A stretch of DNA of 64,000 nucleotides from an uncultured Lachnospiraceae bacterium. Lineage in GTDB: Bacteria > Bacillota > Clostridia > Lachnospirales > Lachnospiraceae. Within the stretch, counting starts at the first letter, position 1; each line of letters starts with the position of its first letter. The stretch spans positions 62,001-126,000 of the forward strand of contig CAJUAO010000009.1 in NCBI GenBank assembly GCA_910584685.1. The letters run 5' to 3'. This document shows positions 26,082 through 35,396 of the stretch, in pieces. The translations under genes were made by a program, and so were the position numbers. The notes beneath the pieces were generated by a model, which was not told where the DNA came from, searched no databases, and was given only the letters and a program-made list of their open reading frames with translations.

Positions 26082-27575
26082 TTGAAAAATCAAATTATAA
26101 AAGGTACTTTTATATTGTCAGCCGCAGGTATAATTACCCGTATTATCGGCTTTTATTATAGAATATTCCTCTCAAGAACTATTGGTGCAACCGGCATGGG
26201 ATTATATCAGATGATTTTTCCTGTGTTCGGATTGTGCCATTCCTTTGCCATTATGGGAATTCAAATGTCAATTTCCCGTTTTACCTCCATCAGATACAGC
26301 ATGAATGACAGAGCCGGTATGTATACCGTACTGAAGGCAGGATTGTTTTTTTCCGTTATTCTTTCTGTTCTTTCAGCTTCACTTGTATATTTTTTCAGTG
26401 ATTTTATTGCTATTCATTTACTTGATGAAATAAGATGCGGCGTTTTGCTTCGTGTAATAAGCTTTTCTATTCCTGCCTGCGCCGTTCACGCATGTATATG
26501 CGGATATTATCTTGGACAAAAAAAGGCTTCCGTATCTGCTTTTTCACAGATGATTGAGCCTATTGTCCGGGTAGGGGGCATATATATTATCGCTATGGTT
26601 CTGGCTTCAAAGGGGCAGGAGCCAAAGCCTGTAATCGCATGTATAGGAATGATAATGGGAGAGGTTGCCTCAACTCTTTTAAGCTTATGCTTTTTATGCA
26701 CTGAAAGAGGATTTTTTTTCTCTAAGCTGACAAATGTTAAAAACACCGTAAGGGAAATGTTTAATATGACATACCCCCTTACTCTTAATAAGCTTGCCAC
26801 AAGCTTTCTCATTGCGTTTGAAGCTGTAATAATACCCATATCCCTTAAAAAATCAGGACTTTCGGCAGACGCCGCCATCTCTTTGTACGGAACACTCACA
26901 GGCATGGCCATGCCATTTATTATGTTTCCTTCCACCATTACAGGCTCGGTTTCCTCTATGGTTATGCCCTCTGTGGCCGAATATCAGTCAAGAGGAGATT
27001 ATGCCCATATAGGCTCTACTACCTCAACAATATTAAAATACTGCCTTTCCATAGGAATTTTTTGTACCGGATATTTTTATATATACGGTACGCGTCTTGG
27101 TGAAATATTTTTTCACAGCAGCGACGCAGGTCTTTTTATATCAATTCTTGCGTGGCTTTGTCCCTTTATGTACGTAAACGTCACGCTTACGGGAATATTA
27201 AACGGTATGGGCGAAACTAAAATTACATTTATCAACAGCATAATATCTACTGTTTTAAGACTTTGCTTTATTATCTTTATTGTTCCTCTCACAGGAATTA
27301 AGGGCTGCCTTATGGGTGTCCTTGCAGGACAGATGCTTTGCACCCTGCTTGATATTATTGCCGTCTATAAGCGCGTGCATTTTAAGTACGATACCTTTGC
27401 ATATATTATAAAGCCTTTGTTTATGACGCTTTTATCTCTCGGAATTTCTCTGTCTTTTTTAAGGCTTTTCGATATGTATAATTTTAACGGCGCCTTGTCC
27501 GTTATTCTTGCAATGATATCAGGAGGCTCTGTTTTTCTTATATATGTACTTGCAGGCGCAAAAAAAGATATGTAA
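26082..27575 (+). CDS. SpoVB/MurJ-like polysaccharide flippase (MOP superfamily)
   Basis: About 497 residues from a TTG start (26082) preceded by AGGTG; this gives the usual beginning MKNQIIKGTFILS. A GTG nine bases earlier is possible but overlaps the ribosome binding site. About 14 hydrophobic helices run along the whole length. GFYYRIFLSRTIGATGMGLYQMIFP is the typical first loop, in part. Relatives flip lipid-linked precursors such as lipid II or act in spore cortex synthesis. The gene stands alone, divergent from the cysteine desulfurase. Confidence 0.85.
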   Translation: MKNQIIKGTFILSAAGIITRIIGFYYRIFLSRTIGATGMGLYQMIFPVFGLCHSFAIMGIQMSISRFTSIRYSMNDRAGMYTVLKAGLFFSVILSVLSASLVYFFSDFIAIHLLDEIRCGVLLRVISFSIPACAVHACICGYYLGQKKASVSAFSQMIEPIVRVGGIYIIAMVLASKGQEPKPVIACIGMIMGEVASTLLSLCFLCTERGFFFSKLTNVKNTVREMFNMTYPLTLNKLATSFLIAFEAVIIPISLKKSGLSADAAISLYGTLTGMAMPFIMFPSTITGSVSSMVMPSVAEYQSRGDYAHIGSTTSTILKYCLSIGIFCTGYFYIYGTRLGEIFFHSSDAGLFISILAWLCPFMYVNVTLTGILNGMGETKITFINSIISTVLRLCFIIFIVPLTGIKGCLMGVLAGQMLCTLLDIIAVYKRVHFKYDTFAYIIKPLFMTLLSLGISLSFLRLFDMYNFNGALSVILAMISGGSVFLIYVLAGAKKDM

Positions 27576-27647
27576 TTCCTTGATTAAATATATTTCTCGT
27601 GATATTATATATCATATTGCTAATTTATAAGGAAAGCTGGTGTTTAT

Positions 27648-28565
27648 ATGCCTATCAGGGTTCAGGGAGATTTGCCTGCAAAGGCTGTTATAGAACATGA
27701 AAATATATTTATTATGGATGAAAAGCGCGCTGTCTCTCAGGATATTCGTCCTTTGCAGATAGCCATTCTTAATCTTATGCCGATAAAGCATGATACAGAA
27801 ATTCAGCTTATGCGCGCTCTTTCAAACACCCCTCTCCAGGTGGATATAACCTTTGTCTGCATGGAGACTCACGTTTCAAAAAATACTCCTGCAAGCCATT
27901 TAAATAAATTTTACTCTAAATTTTCTGAGATTAGGGACAGACACTTTGACGGGCTTATTATTACCGGCGCCCCTGTTGAACAGATAGATTTTGAGGAGGT
28001 CAATTACTGGGAAGAGCTAAAGGAGCTTATGGACTGGTCAGATACGAATGTTTTTTCAACCTTACATATATGCTGGGGGGCCCAGGCAGGACTTTACTAC
28101 AGATATGGCATAAATAAGCAAAGGCTTGACAAAAAGGTCTTTGGCATATTTGAGCATAGGGTAATTCACAGAAAAGTACCTCTTATGAGAGGCTTTGACG
28201 ACGTTTTTCTGGCGCCTCATTCAAGGCATACCGCCGTGTCAAGGGATGAAATCGAAGCTTGTAAGGATTTAACCATATTGGCTGAATCTGATATGGCAGG
28301 CGTTTTTGCAGCCGTTGGCAAGGAAGGAAAGCACATATTTATTTTAGGACATCCCGAATATGACAGGGATACGCTTGATATTGAATATAAAAGAGACCTG
28401 GATAAGGGGCTTGACATTGATATTCCCTATAACTATTATCCGGACAACAATCCGGACAATCCTCCCCTGCTTACATGGCGCGCGCATTCTAACGCGATTT
28501 ATACAAACTGGCTTAATTACTACGTTTATCAGGGTACGCCGTATAATTTCACGGGAACATGCTAA
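27648..28565 (+). CDS. metAA: Homoserine O-acetyltransferase (MetA type)
   Basis: 305 residues, full length for the MetA family. Catalytic Cys142 lies in LHICWGAQAG, and His235 and Glu237 in LGHPEYD. Residue 111 is Glu (in GAPVEQIDF); published work on this family links Glu111 to acetyl-CoA use and Gly111 to succinyl-CoA, so acetylation is predicted. It is the first committed step of methionine synthesis. No SAM riboswitch was seen in the 72-bp upstream gap. The stop codon lies in a hairpin (28558-28584). Confidence 0.95.
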   Translation: MPIRVQGDLPAKAVIEHENIFIMDEKRAVSQDIRPLQIAILNLMPIKHDTEIQLMRALSNTPLQVDITFVCMETHVSKNTPASHLNKFYSKFSEIRDRHFDGLIITGAPVEQIDFEEVNYWEELKELMDWSDTNVFSTLHICWGAQAGLYYRYGINKQRLDKKVFGIFEHRVIHRKVPLMRGFDDVFLAPHSRHTAVSRDEIEACKDLTILAESDMAGVFAAVGKEGKHIFILGHPEYDRDTLDIEYKRDLDKGLDIDIPYNYYPDNNPDNPPLLTWRAHSNAIYTNWLNYYVYQGTPYNFTGTC

Positions 28566-28584
28566 AACCTTCTGTTTTAGCATG
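28558..28584 (+). terminator. Hairpin over the metA stop codon
   Basis: CATGCTAAAAC-CTTCT-GTTTTAGCATG is a perfect 11-bp stem, but it is not followed by a clear T-run, so it may be an mRNA end structure rather than a terminator. Confidence 0.5.
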
Positions 28585-28719
28585 CTCTGACAAGCCTTTC
28601 ATGCATAAATATATTATCTTTATATGCATTTTTTATATGCCTTAAATGATTTATCCGTTATATTTCACAGTTATTCTGCATATTATTATCTATATTTATT
28701 TTGGAGCGTGTAAATAATA

Positions 28720-29184
28720 ATGAATGTAAATAATAAGTCTGATTTAATTACAGCAATCTTAATTCCATTGGCAGCAGGCGCCATCTCCTCCATGTTAAGC
28801 GGAGCTGCCGCATCTTATTCTTCATTTAATAAGCCGTCCTTCAGTCCTCCGTCATATATATTTCCTATTGTATGGACAATACTTTATATTTTAATGGGAA
28901 TATCCTCATACATAATTTATTCTTCCAATGATTTGGGAAAAAGAAAGGCTTTAGCTGCTTACGCCCTGCAGCTAGCCTTTAACTTCTTCTGGAGCATATT
29001 GTTTTTTGGCTTTTCACAATACCTGTTTGCCTTTATATGGCTGATAGGATTGATAATCCTTATTATAATAATGATTTATCAATTTTATAAAATAAGCCCT
29101 GCGGCTGCATATCTTCAAATCCCGTACCTTATATGGTGCCTGTTTGCAGCTTATCTGAATTATACAATATATACGTTAAACTAA
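28720..29184 (+). CDS. tspO: TspO/MBR family membrane protein
   Basis: 154 residues with five hydrophobic helices and the family core FNKPSFSPPSYIFPIVWTILY in part (proline-rich start of helix 2). Bacterial TspO binds tetrapyrroles and affects oxidative and salt stress. The aromatic loop ahead of helix 5 is kept. GGAG precedes the ATG. Nothing in the surroundings hints at a specific partner. Confidence 0.9.
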   Translation: MNVNNKSDLITAILIPLAAGAISSMLSGAAASYSSFNKPSFSPPSYIFPIVWTILYILMGISSYIIYSSNDLGKRKALAAYALQLAFNFFWSILFFGFSQYLFAFIWLIGLIILIIIMIYQFYKISPAAAYLQIPYLIWCLFAAYLNYTIYTLN

Positions 29185-29201
29185 ATAAAAAAAGATATAT
29201 T

Positions 29202-29251
29202 TACAGACGACAGCCTGCTTCCCTCAATATGCAGGCTGCTTTACTGTTTTT
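29202..29251 (+). terminator. tspO terminator
   Basis: CAGCCTGC (29211-29218) pairs with GCAGGCTG (29231-29238), extended by ACAG/CTGT, and is followed by GTTTTT. Confidence 0.75.
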
Positions 29252-29260
29252 AAGAAAAAA

Positions 29261-30385
29261 TTATTTTCTGACAATATACCTCCACAAAATATCACGGTAC
29301 TTTGGCGTGGCATAATCTATTCCTACACGCTTGTCACGGACATATTTGCACTTATACCCGTCATCCTCTATCCATAACTCATCTGAAACCGTCATATCCA
29401 CTCCGTTTAAGGCTTTATCTATTTTCATTGCCTTAGTAAGCTTTCCAGGGCCGTCAAAGCCCTCTACGCCCCTTATAAGCACAGCCTCCGGGTGTCCTTC
29501 TACGCCAGAAACCACATTAAAAAGGCTGTGTATTCCATAGCACAGATATACGTATGAGGTTCCTCCCCTTTCATAAAGCACCTTTGTCCTATCAGTCTTT
29601 CCCTTATGGGCGTGACATGCAGTATCCTCCTCCCCGCAGTAGCATTCAGTTTCTGTTATTCTGTACTTTAAAATATTTCCGTCTGCTTTTCTGCATAAGA
29701 GCTTTCCAAGAAGATACGGCGCCAGCTTTTTTGCCGGCATGGACAGCGTCGTATAGTCAAGCCGTTCCCAAAGACTTACCTGTTCTTTGTAGTGATGGGG
29801 CTTAAACATTTTTTTATATATATAATCTAAATCGTCACGCTTAATTTGTGATAAGACAATACTGTCATCGTCTTGCTTTTGTATGATGCGTATATTAAGC
29901 GTAAGAATAGAATATTCTACGCCGAAAAGCCTTGAGCCAAGCCTTGTTTCAATACAGCCGCAGTCCTTATAAAAATTTATTCTTCTCATGCGGATATCTG
30001 CCTCTTTTGTATTAACTGCGCTTTCAACCGATTCACACTCTATAAAAATTCCTTCGGCATAAGGAAAATTCCTGTTAAAAAACTCTCTTACCATGGAAAA
30101 AAATACATGTCCGTAACCCTTTCCCCTGTTTTTTCCGGTAATGGCTAAATAATCAAGAAGTCCGTATTTATACCCCTCAGGCAGGATAAACACGGCATAG
30201 CCTAAAAGAGAAGCCTCTTTTTTGGCTTCAACGTCGTCATACATACCGACTGAAAAGCATATTCCCTTTTTTGCAGTATTTACTATGTGCGCCAAGGGCT
30301 TAAGCTCAGACTTTGGAAAGTCATTTATCATATGCATATTATATATTTCTGAAATTTCCTCTATGCTTAAAATTTTTAAATACAT
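29261..30385 (-). CDS. Fusion of a GNAT acetyltransferase-like domain with 3-methyladenine DNA glycosylase
   Basis: 374 residues. The first 180 or so look like a GNAT domain (LLDYLAITGKNRGKGYGHVF matches the acetyl-CoA loop region in part: RGKGYG). The last 190 are a complete alkyladenine glycosylase: LAPYLLGKLLCR, ITETECY with the catalytic Glu, TSYVYLCYGIH and AVLIRGVEG. The glycosylase removes alkylated bases from DNA; the acceptor of the GNAT part is unknown. One uninterrupted frame with a single GGAGG-led start links both. The usual glycosylase is a stand-alone protein of about 200 residues. Confidence 0.85.
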   Translation of the reverse strand: MYLKILSIEEISEIYNMHMINDFPKSELKPLAHIVNTAKKGICFSVGMYDDVEAKKEASLLGYAVFILPEGYKYGLLDYLAITGKNRGKGYGHVFFSMVREFFNRNFPYAEGIFIECESVESAVNTKEADIRMRRINFYKDCGCIETRLGSRLFGVEYSILTLNIRIIQKQDDDSIVLSQIKRDDLDYIYKKMFKPHHYKEQVSLWERLDYTTLSMPAKKLAPYLLGKLLCRKADGNILKYRITETECYCGEEDTACHAHKGKTDRTKVLYERGGTSYVYLCYGIHSLFNVVSGVEGHPEAVLIRGVEGFDGPGKLTKAMKIDKALNGVDMTVSDELWIEDDGYKCKYVRDKRVGIDYATPKYRDILWRYIVRK

Positions 30386-30426
30386 ATATCCTCCGAAAAC
30401 AAATTTTTTTAATATACAGCCCTTTC

Positions 30427-32400
30427 TTACTGCTCACCCACAAGCTCCATAAACATATCCTCCGATATTATATCTATTCCAAGCTCCTTTGCCTTTTTAT
30501 TTTTTGAGGAATTTGACTGTGTATCATTGTTTATAAGGTAATTTGTCTTTGACGTAACGCTTCCTGTCACCTTTCCGCCTCTGGCCTCTATAAATGACTG
30601 GAGCTCCTTTCTGTTTGCAAATCTTTCCACGCTTCCCGTCACTACAAAAACCTTACCTGCTATGGGACTTTCCGTATTTGTCTCCTCAGCCTTTTCTATT
30701 TTAAGCTCCTTTAGCAGCTCGTCAAATTCTTTTCTGTTTTTTTCATTTTTAAAATACTCCACAAAGCTTTCAGCAATTACGCCGCCTATTCCGTCTATCT
30801 CTATAAGCGTATCTATAGCTGCGTTTACCGTCTTTTCCGGGTCATAGTCAAACTCTTTGCATATAACCTTTGCATTTGCAAGACCTATATTTAATATTCC
30901 AAGACTGTATATAAGCTTTGGCAGATTTACCGTTCTGGATTTTTCCACCGCCGCCAGAAGATTATCATAGGACTTTCTTCCAAAGCCGGACATATTTACA
31001 ATCTCGTCCTCATGGTCGTCAAGATGAAAAATATCCCTATAGGAATGAATAAAGCCCTTGTCAATAAACTTCTCAAGCGTCTCCTCAGACAAGCCCTCTA
31101 TATTTAACGCATCCCTGCTTACAAAATGGGTAAATTTCTTTACATGCTTTGCCACACAGTCAGGGTTTGTACAGTAAAGTGACTTTACCTCATTTACGCT
31201 TCTAATCTCCGCAGTCCCTCCGCATGCGGGACATTTGTCAGGTATGGTAAGCTTACCGCTTTTTGTATGATTTTCGCTTATCTGGGGGATAATCATATTT
31301 GCCTTATATACCTCAATCTCGTCGCCTATCCCAAGCTTAAGCCCCTCCATTATGCTTATATTGTGTATACTTGCCCTTGAAACAGTTGTTCCCTCCAGCT
31401 CCACGGGACTGAATATGGCTATAGGGTTTATAAGACCTGTTCTCGAAGGACTCCACTCTATATCGGTAAGAATTGTTTTCGCAGTCTCATCCTTCCACTT
31501 AAAGGCAATGCCGTTTCTTGGGAATTTTGAGGTTCTTCCAAGAGAACGTCCGTACTCTATATCATTGTACATAAGCACAAGCCCGTCGGACGGCACGTCA
31601 AAGCTATCTATTGCAGCCTTGAAGTATTCTACCGCCTCCCCTACGTTTTCTCCCGTTACCATTTTATGCTCTACTACGGAAAAGCCCTGCTCCTTGAGAA
31701 ACTTAAACTGCTTATCTATATTTCCAAGATAGGCCTCGTCTCCTCCTGCCTTTACAAGGGTAAATGCAAAAAAATGTACGTTTCTCTCAGCAGTTACCTT
31801 ATTGCTTAGCTGCCTTACGGAGCCGCTGCACAGATTTCTTGGATTTTTATACTTTAAGTCCTGCTGCTCTATGGTTTTATTTATCTCCTCAAAATCCGAA
31901 TATTTAATAACAGCCTCTCCTCTTATAATAAGCTGCTCCTTATATGAGATATTAAGGGGTATATTTACAAATACCTTTGCATTATTTGTTATAAGCTCCC
32001 CTACCTCCCCGTTTCCTCTTGTCACCGCCTGCATGAGGACTCCGTTTTCATATGTTAAAACAACCGTAAGCCCATCAAGCTTCCATGACAATATTCCTTC
32101 CTTATCCTTTAAAAAGGCGGCAAGCTCCTCCACGGATTTTGTCTTGTCAAGGGACAGCATTGGAGCCTCATGCCTTACCTTTGGAAGGGAGCTTAATACC
32201 TCATAGCCAACGTTTACCGTAGGGCTGTTTGACAGCACCATGCCTGTTTCCCTTTCAAGGGCCAGAAGCTCGTCATAAAGCTCATCATATTCCTTATTGC
32301 TCATTATTTCTTCCGCTTCCTGATAATATGCTTTTCCCGCCTTATTTAAAAGCTCTGTAAGCTCCTTTATTCTGTCGGTTTTAGTTTTAATATCTCCCAT
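30427..32400 (-). CDS. ligA: NAD-dependent DNA ligase
   Basis: 657 residues. Adenylation domain with KLDG (SWKLDGLTVVL) carrying the AMP-binding lysine, OB fold, four-cysteine zinc finger (CPAC...CTNPDC), helix-hairpin-helix repeats, and a C-terminal BRCT domain (about 580-655, starting AGKVFVVTGSV). It seals nicks in replication and repair. It lies 41 bp upstream of the glycosylase fusion, so both repair functions may be co-expressed. Confidence 0.97.
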   Translation of the reverse strand: MGDIKTKTDRIKELTELLNKAGKAYYQEAEEIMSNKEYDELYDELLALERETGMVLSNSPTVNVGYEVLSSLPKVRHEAPMLSLDKTKSVEELAAFLKDKEGILSWKLDGLTVVLTYENGVLMQAVTRGNGEVGELITNNAKVFVNIPLNISYKEQLIIRGEAVIKYSDFEEINKTIEQQDLKYKNPRNLCSGSVRQLSNKVTAERNVHFFAFTLVKAGGDEAYLGNIDKQFKFLKEQGFSVVEHKMVTGENVGEAVEYFKAAIDSFDVPSDGLVLMYNDIEYGRSLGRTSKFPRNGIAFKWKDETAKTILTDIEWSPSRTGLINPIAIFSPVELEGTTVSRASIHNISIMEGLKLGIGDEIEVYKANMIIPQISENHTKSGKLTIPDKCPACGGTAEIRSVNEVKSLYCTNPDCVAKHVKKFTHFVSRDALNIEGLSEETLEKFIDKGFIHSYRDIFHLDDHEDEIVNMSGFGRKSYDNLLAAVEKSRTVNLPKLIYSLGILNIGLANAKVICKEFDYDPEKTVNAAIDTLIEIDGIGGVIAESFVEYFKNEKNRKEFDELLKELKIEKAEETNTESPIAGKVFVVTGSVERFANRKELQSFIEARGGKVTGSVTSKTNYLINNDTQSNSSKNKKAKELGIDIISEDMFMELVGEQ

Positions 32401-32430
32401 TTTTAATCCTCATTTCCATACACTTTTTTT

Positions 32431-32480
32431 ACATATTAATCCCCATGCCGCCTTGGCGGCTCAAATAGGAATGGTGAAAC
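32431..32480. repeat. Intergenic repeat, family P, copy 1
   Basis: About 50 bp between the ligA start and the rluF stop, with the palindrome GCCGCCTTGGCGGC. Similar base by base to 36826-36876; most differences are transitions. Confidence 0.5.
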
Positions 32481-32503
32481 TTAATACTTCTTAGGTATAC
32501 ATT

Positions 32504-33265
32504 TCAGGTAATTTTCCTCATAAGCTCCTTATATTCGTCGTCTGTTACATTTCTGTATTGTCCAATCTTAAGGTCTCCAAGCTGTATATTCATTATGCGT
32601 ACTCTTTTTAAAGCAACCACATTGCAGCCTAATTCCCTGCACATTCTGCGTATCTGCCTGTTTATTCCCTGTGTAAGTATTATGCCGAAAGTTCTTTTAT
32701 TTATTTTATAAACCTTACATTTTCTTGTGACCTCATCAAGTATAACCTTTCCGTTCCTTGTATCTCTTAAATGTATTCCGTTGCTCATTTTGTATATAAA
32801 ATCGTCTGTTATGTCCCTGTTTACCGTAACAATATATTCCTTTTCATGGCAGGCTGACGCTTTCATTATCTTATTTACTATATCTCCGTTATTTGTGAGA
32901 AGTATAAGCCCCTCGGAATTTTTGTCAAGTCTTCCCACAGGATATACTCTTTTTTCAAGGCCTACAAAGTCTACTATATTGTTCTTTACATCCTTTGCCG
33001 CAGTACATTCTATCCCAACAGGCTTATTTAAGGCAATAAGTATCATCTCATCCTTTTCTTCAAGCTTTTTTCCGTCTATGCATACAACGCTTAAGGGCAG
33101 GATTTTCATGCCTGTAACGGCTTTTCTGCCATCCACTGTCACCCTGCCTGCCTCTATCAGCCTGTCCGCCTCTCTCCTTGAGCATACGCCGTGCTCGCTT
33201 AGATACTTATTCAGCCGTACCTGCTGATTATTATTTTTCTCTGTATCTGTTGAAATATTATCCAT
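32504..33265 (-). CDS. Pseudouridine synthase, RluF/RsuA family
   Basis: 253 residues. S4 RNA-binding domain at about 16-75 (VRLNKYLSEHGVCSRREADRLI) and catalytic domain with VGRLDKNSEGLILLTN containing the active Asp. QGINRQIRRMCRELG near the end is shared with RluF/RluB. It converts a uridine of 23S (or 16S) rRNA to pseudouridine; the exact target is not certain. The ribosome binding site at the ATG is weak. Confidence 0.9.
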   Translation of the reverse strand: MDNISTDTEKNNNQQVRLNKYLSEHGVCSRREADRLIEAGRVTVDGRKAVTGMKILPLSVVCIDGKKLEEKDEMILIALNKPVGIECTAAKDVKNNIVDFVGLEKRVYPVGRLDKNSEGLILLTNNGDIVNKIMKASACHEKEYIVTVNRDITDDFIYKMSNGIHLRDTRNGKVILDEVTRKCKVYKINKRTFGIILTQGINRQIRRMCRELGCNVVALKRVRIMNIQLGDLKIGQYRNVTDDEYKELMRKIT

Positions 33266-33297
33266 ATACTTAAGTTATTCTTTCTGTTTTTACTTTA

Positions 33298-33420
33298 TAG
33301 GAAATTCCGTCATGCAAGCCACAAATTCGGCTAAGTCTGTTTTTTAGACTTTCTGAATTTGCAAGTCTCGGCTTCACAAAGAACTTAAGTTCTTTGAGTT
33401 AAAACTCTTGAGACTTTTTT
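33298..33420 (+). repeat. Terminator-associated repeat, family T, copy E
   Basis: TAGGAAATTCCGTCATGCAAGCC, a hairpin with AAATTCGG/CTGAATTT, then AAGTCTCGG..., two 15-bp units (AACTTAAGTTCTTTG, AGTTAAAACTCTTGA) and GAGACTTTTTT. It reads plus while both flanking genes read minus, so it is not simply their terminator. Confidence 0.7.
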
Positions 33421-33454
33421 ATGCTGCTTAATTTTGCTTAGAGCATCAGAAGCC

Positions 33455-35377
33455 TTAAGCTGTGTTACTGAATAATTTTATCACAGCATCCGTTTTTTTT
33501 CCACTTTTATTGCCGTAATCTTCATCACATATATAGTCGCAGCAGATAATATAAACCCTTTCCTTACCCCCGCTGTGGTTAATATGTGTCTCGTCAATAA
33601 TACTAATGCTTTTATTTACTCTTTCATAATCCATTGATTTTCCGTCTGTCACGGCAAACTCTATTTGTATTTTGCTTTTTTTGCCGGTTAAAAGTACTGT
33701 ATTACCGTGAATTTCCGGCTTTATTCTTGAAATAAGCCGCTCGCTTATTTTATCCGCTCCCTCTATATGGTCACATATAAAAATATTTCCTTTATCCTTA
33801 AATACAATTTTTCTTTTTACTATATAGGATTTATCGGCAGCATACGCTCCTCCAAAGGAAATAATTACTTCCTTTTCATCACCGCAAAATTCATCGGCGC
33901 CATATATTTTTCCTGCTTTTTGATATAAACCGTCAATCACAGGAACATTATGTCCCTTAGAGCTGTTACATAATATATCATATCTTCCTTCACCAAAATA
34001 ATTTTTTGTATACTCCCCTGAGCCTAAATCACAAAGAATTTCTTCTCCATCAAGTATTAATCCAAAGCTTCCTACATCATTATGATTATGACTTTCGTCA
34101 TTATAACCACCCTTTATGTAAAAGCAGACATTCTCCTGCCTTTTTATATACCACTGGGTATCCTTAAAAATGGTAAAGCTTTCATCCTTACCGTCATCTG
34201 CTTTATTATCTCCCTCTTTCTTAAGCCTTTCCCCATATGCTTTTACCCATATATAATCATAAAAAGCTCCAAGCCATCTGTGGCATTCCTCCCCGCCAAG
34301 TATTTCCATAAGCTCTGTATCAAGCTTTAACAAATCGCCCTCTGCAAAATCCTCATTTATTCTTACGTCGTCATATATGCTTGAAAGCATACACGCCATA
34401 CCCATTTTCATCTTGTTTTTCAGCAGACAGTCAGAGAAATTCACACTGTTTCCCTCTCCTAAATACACCCTCTGCAAAAACAGTGCAGTATTATGAAAAT
34501 CACCTATTTTATCTATATTTTCCTGTCTGTTCTCATCCCGCAAAATCTCATAAAATTTTAAAAAATACTCCATTCCGTATTTGTAATAGCCTGCTCCCTC
34601 AGCGCAGGCTCCGTCTTTTCCCATTGAACTTAAGTAACAGACCATAGAATCTGTAACCCTGTTTATTATTTCATTGTACCCGTCATTGCTTATAATTTCC
34701 TGCGTACTTTTTTCTGTTGATTTAACTCCCTGCTTATCTGTTATTTTATTAAATATATTGTCATCTGCATTATTATATAAGCTGCTTTTTAATATATACT
34801 GCAGCTTTTTTACATAATATGCAGCTATGGCCACATTGCCGGAGCAGACGGCAGACCAGTTCATAGCTGCATTTTCCCACCAGTCGCATGGACGCTTTGA
34901 CAAAAAAACATCAAATATACGCTTTTTCACCTCTGCTAAAAAACGTATGCATACGGATACATACCGTTTATTGACAGTCTCCTCATATATGTATTTATTC
35001 TCTGTCATAAGGTATATTATCTCTGAAATGGCGCCTGCCGTCTCTGCAGCAAACAAGTCTATGGAATGTTTTTTTCCTTCTATATGCTCTATTGTTCCGT
35101 GAGGAGGCAGTACCCACGTAGGCTCGCTTAAAATATCATCAATAATATCAAATATTCTGTCAGGTCTTCTGTCCTGAAAAATCACAGACATCATTCCAAA
35201 AACCGTAAGATATTCTCTTCTGCTAAAATATGTTTTTTCATACTCAAGCCTGTTCCCTGTTTTAAAATACAACAAATAAGCTTCCCTGTCTGTCTTTGGC
35301 ATAGGAAGCCTTAAAAGCTCTTCTTCTCTTTTTTCTAAATATTCAATATATTTTTCCTCATAATAGGATGTATTCAT
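33455..35377 (-). CDS. Heparinase II/III-like protein, cytosolic
   Basis: About 640 residues from the ATG at 35377 (GGAG upstream, 19 bp after the trxB stop). The N-terminal part is alpha-helical like the (alpha/alpha) toroid of polysaccharide lyases (WWENAAMNW, CAEGAGYYKYG). The C-terminal part is a beta-rich Heparinase_II/III domain with SHNHNDVGSFGLILDGE and an LCDLGSGEYT segment. No signal peptide is visible, so it should act inside the cell, probably on imported oligosaccharides. No sugar transporter or sulphatase is nearby. The substrate is unknown. Confidence 0.75.
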   Translation of the reverse strand: MNTSYYEEKYIEYLEKREEELLRLPMPKTDREAYLLYFKTGNRLEYEKTYFSRREYLTVFGMMSVIFQDRRPDRIFDIIDDILSEPTWVLPPHGTIEHIEGKKHSIDLFAAETAGAISEIIYLMTENKYIYEETVNKRYVSVCIRFLAEVKKRIFDVFLSKRPCDWWENAAMNWSAVCSGNVAIAAYYVKKLQYILKSSLYNNADDNIFNKITDKQGVKSTEKSTQEIISNDGYNEIINRVTDSMVCYLSSMGKDGACAEGAGYYKYGMEYFLKFYEILRDENRQENIDKIGDFHNTALFLQRVYLGEGNSVNFSDCLLKNKMKMGMACMLSSIYDDVRINEDFAEGDLLKLDTELMEILGGEECHRWLGAFYDYIWVKAYGERLKKEGDNKADDGKDESFTIFKDTQWYIKRQENVCFYIKGGYNDESHNHNDVGSFGLILDGEEILCDLGSGEYTKNYFGEGRYDILCNSSKGHNVPVIDGLYQKAGKIYGADEFCGDEKEVIISFGGAYAADKSYIVKRKIVFKDKGNIFICDHIEGADKISERLISRIKPEIHGNTVLLTGKKSKIQIEFAVTDGKSMDYERVNKSISIIDETHINHSGGKERVYIICCDYICDEDYGNKSGKKTDAVIKLFSNTA

Positions 35378-35396
35378 ATATTCTCCTGCTTCAGCC

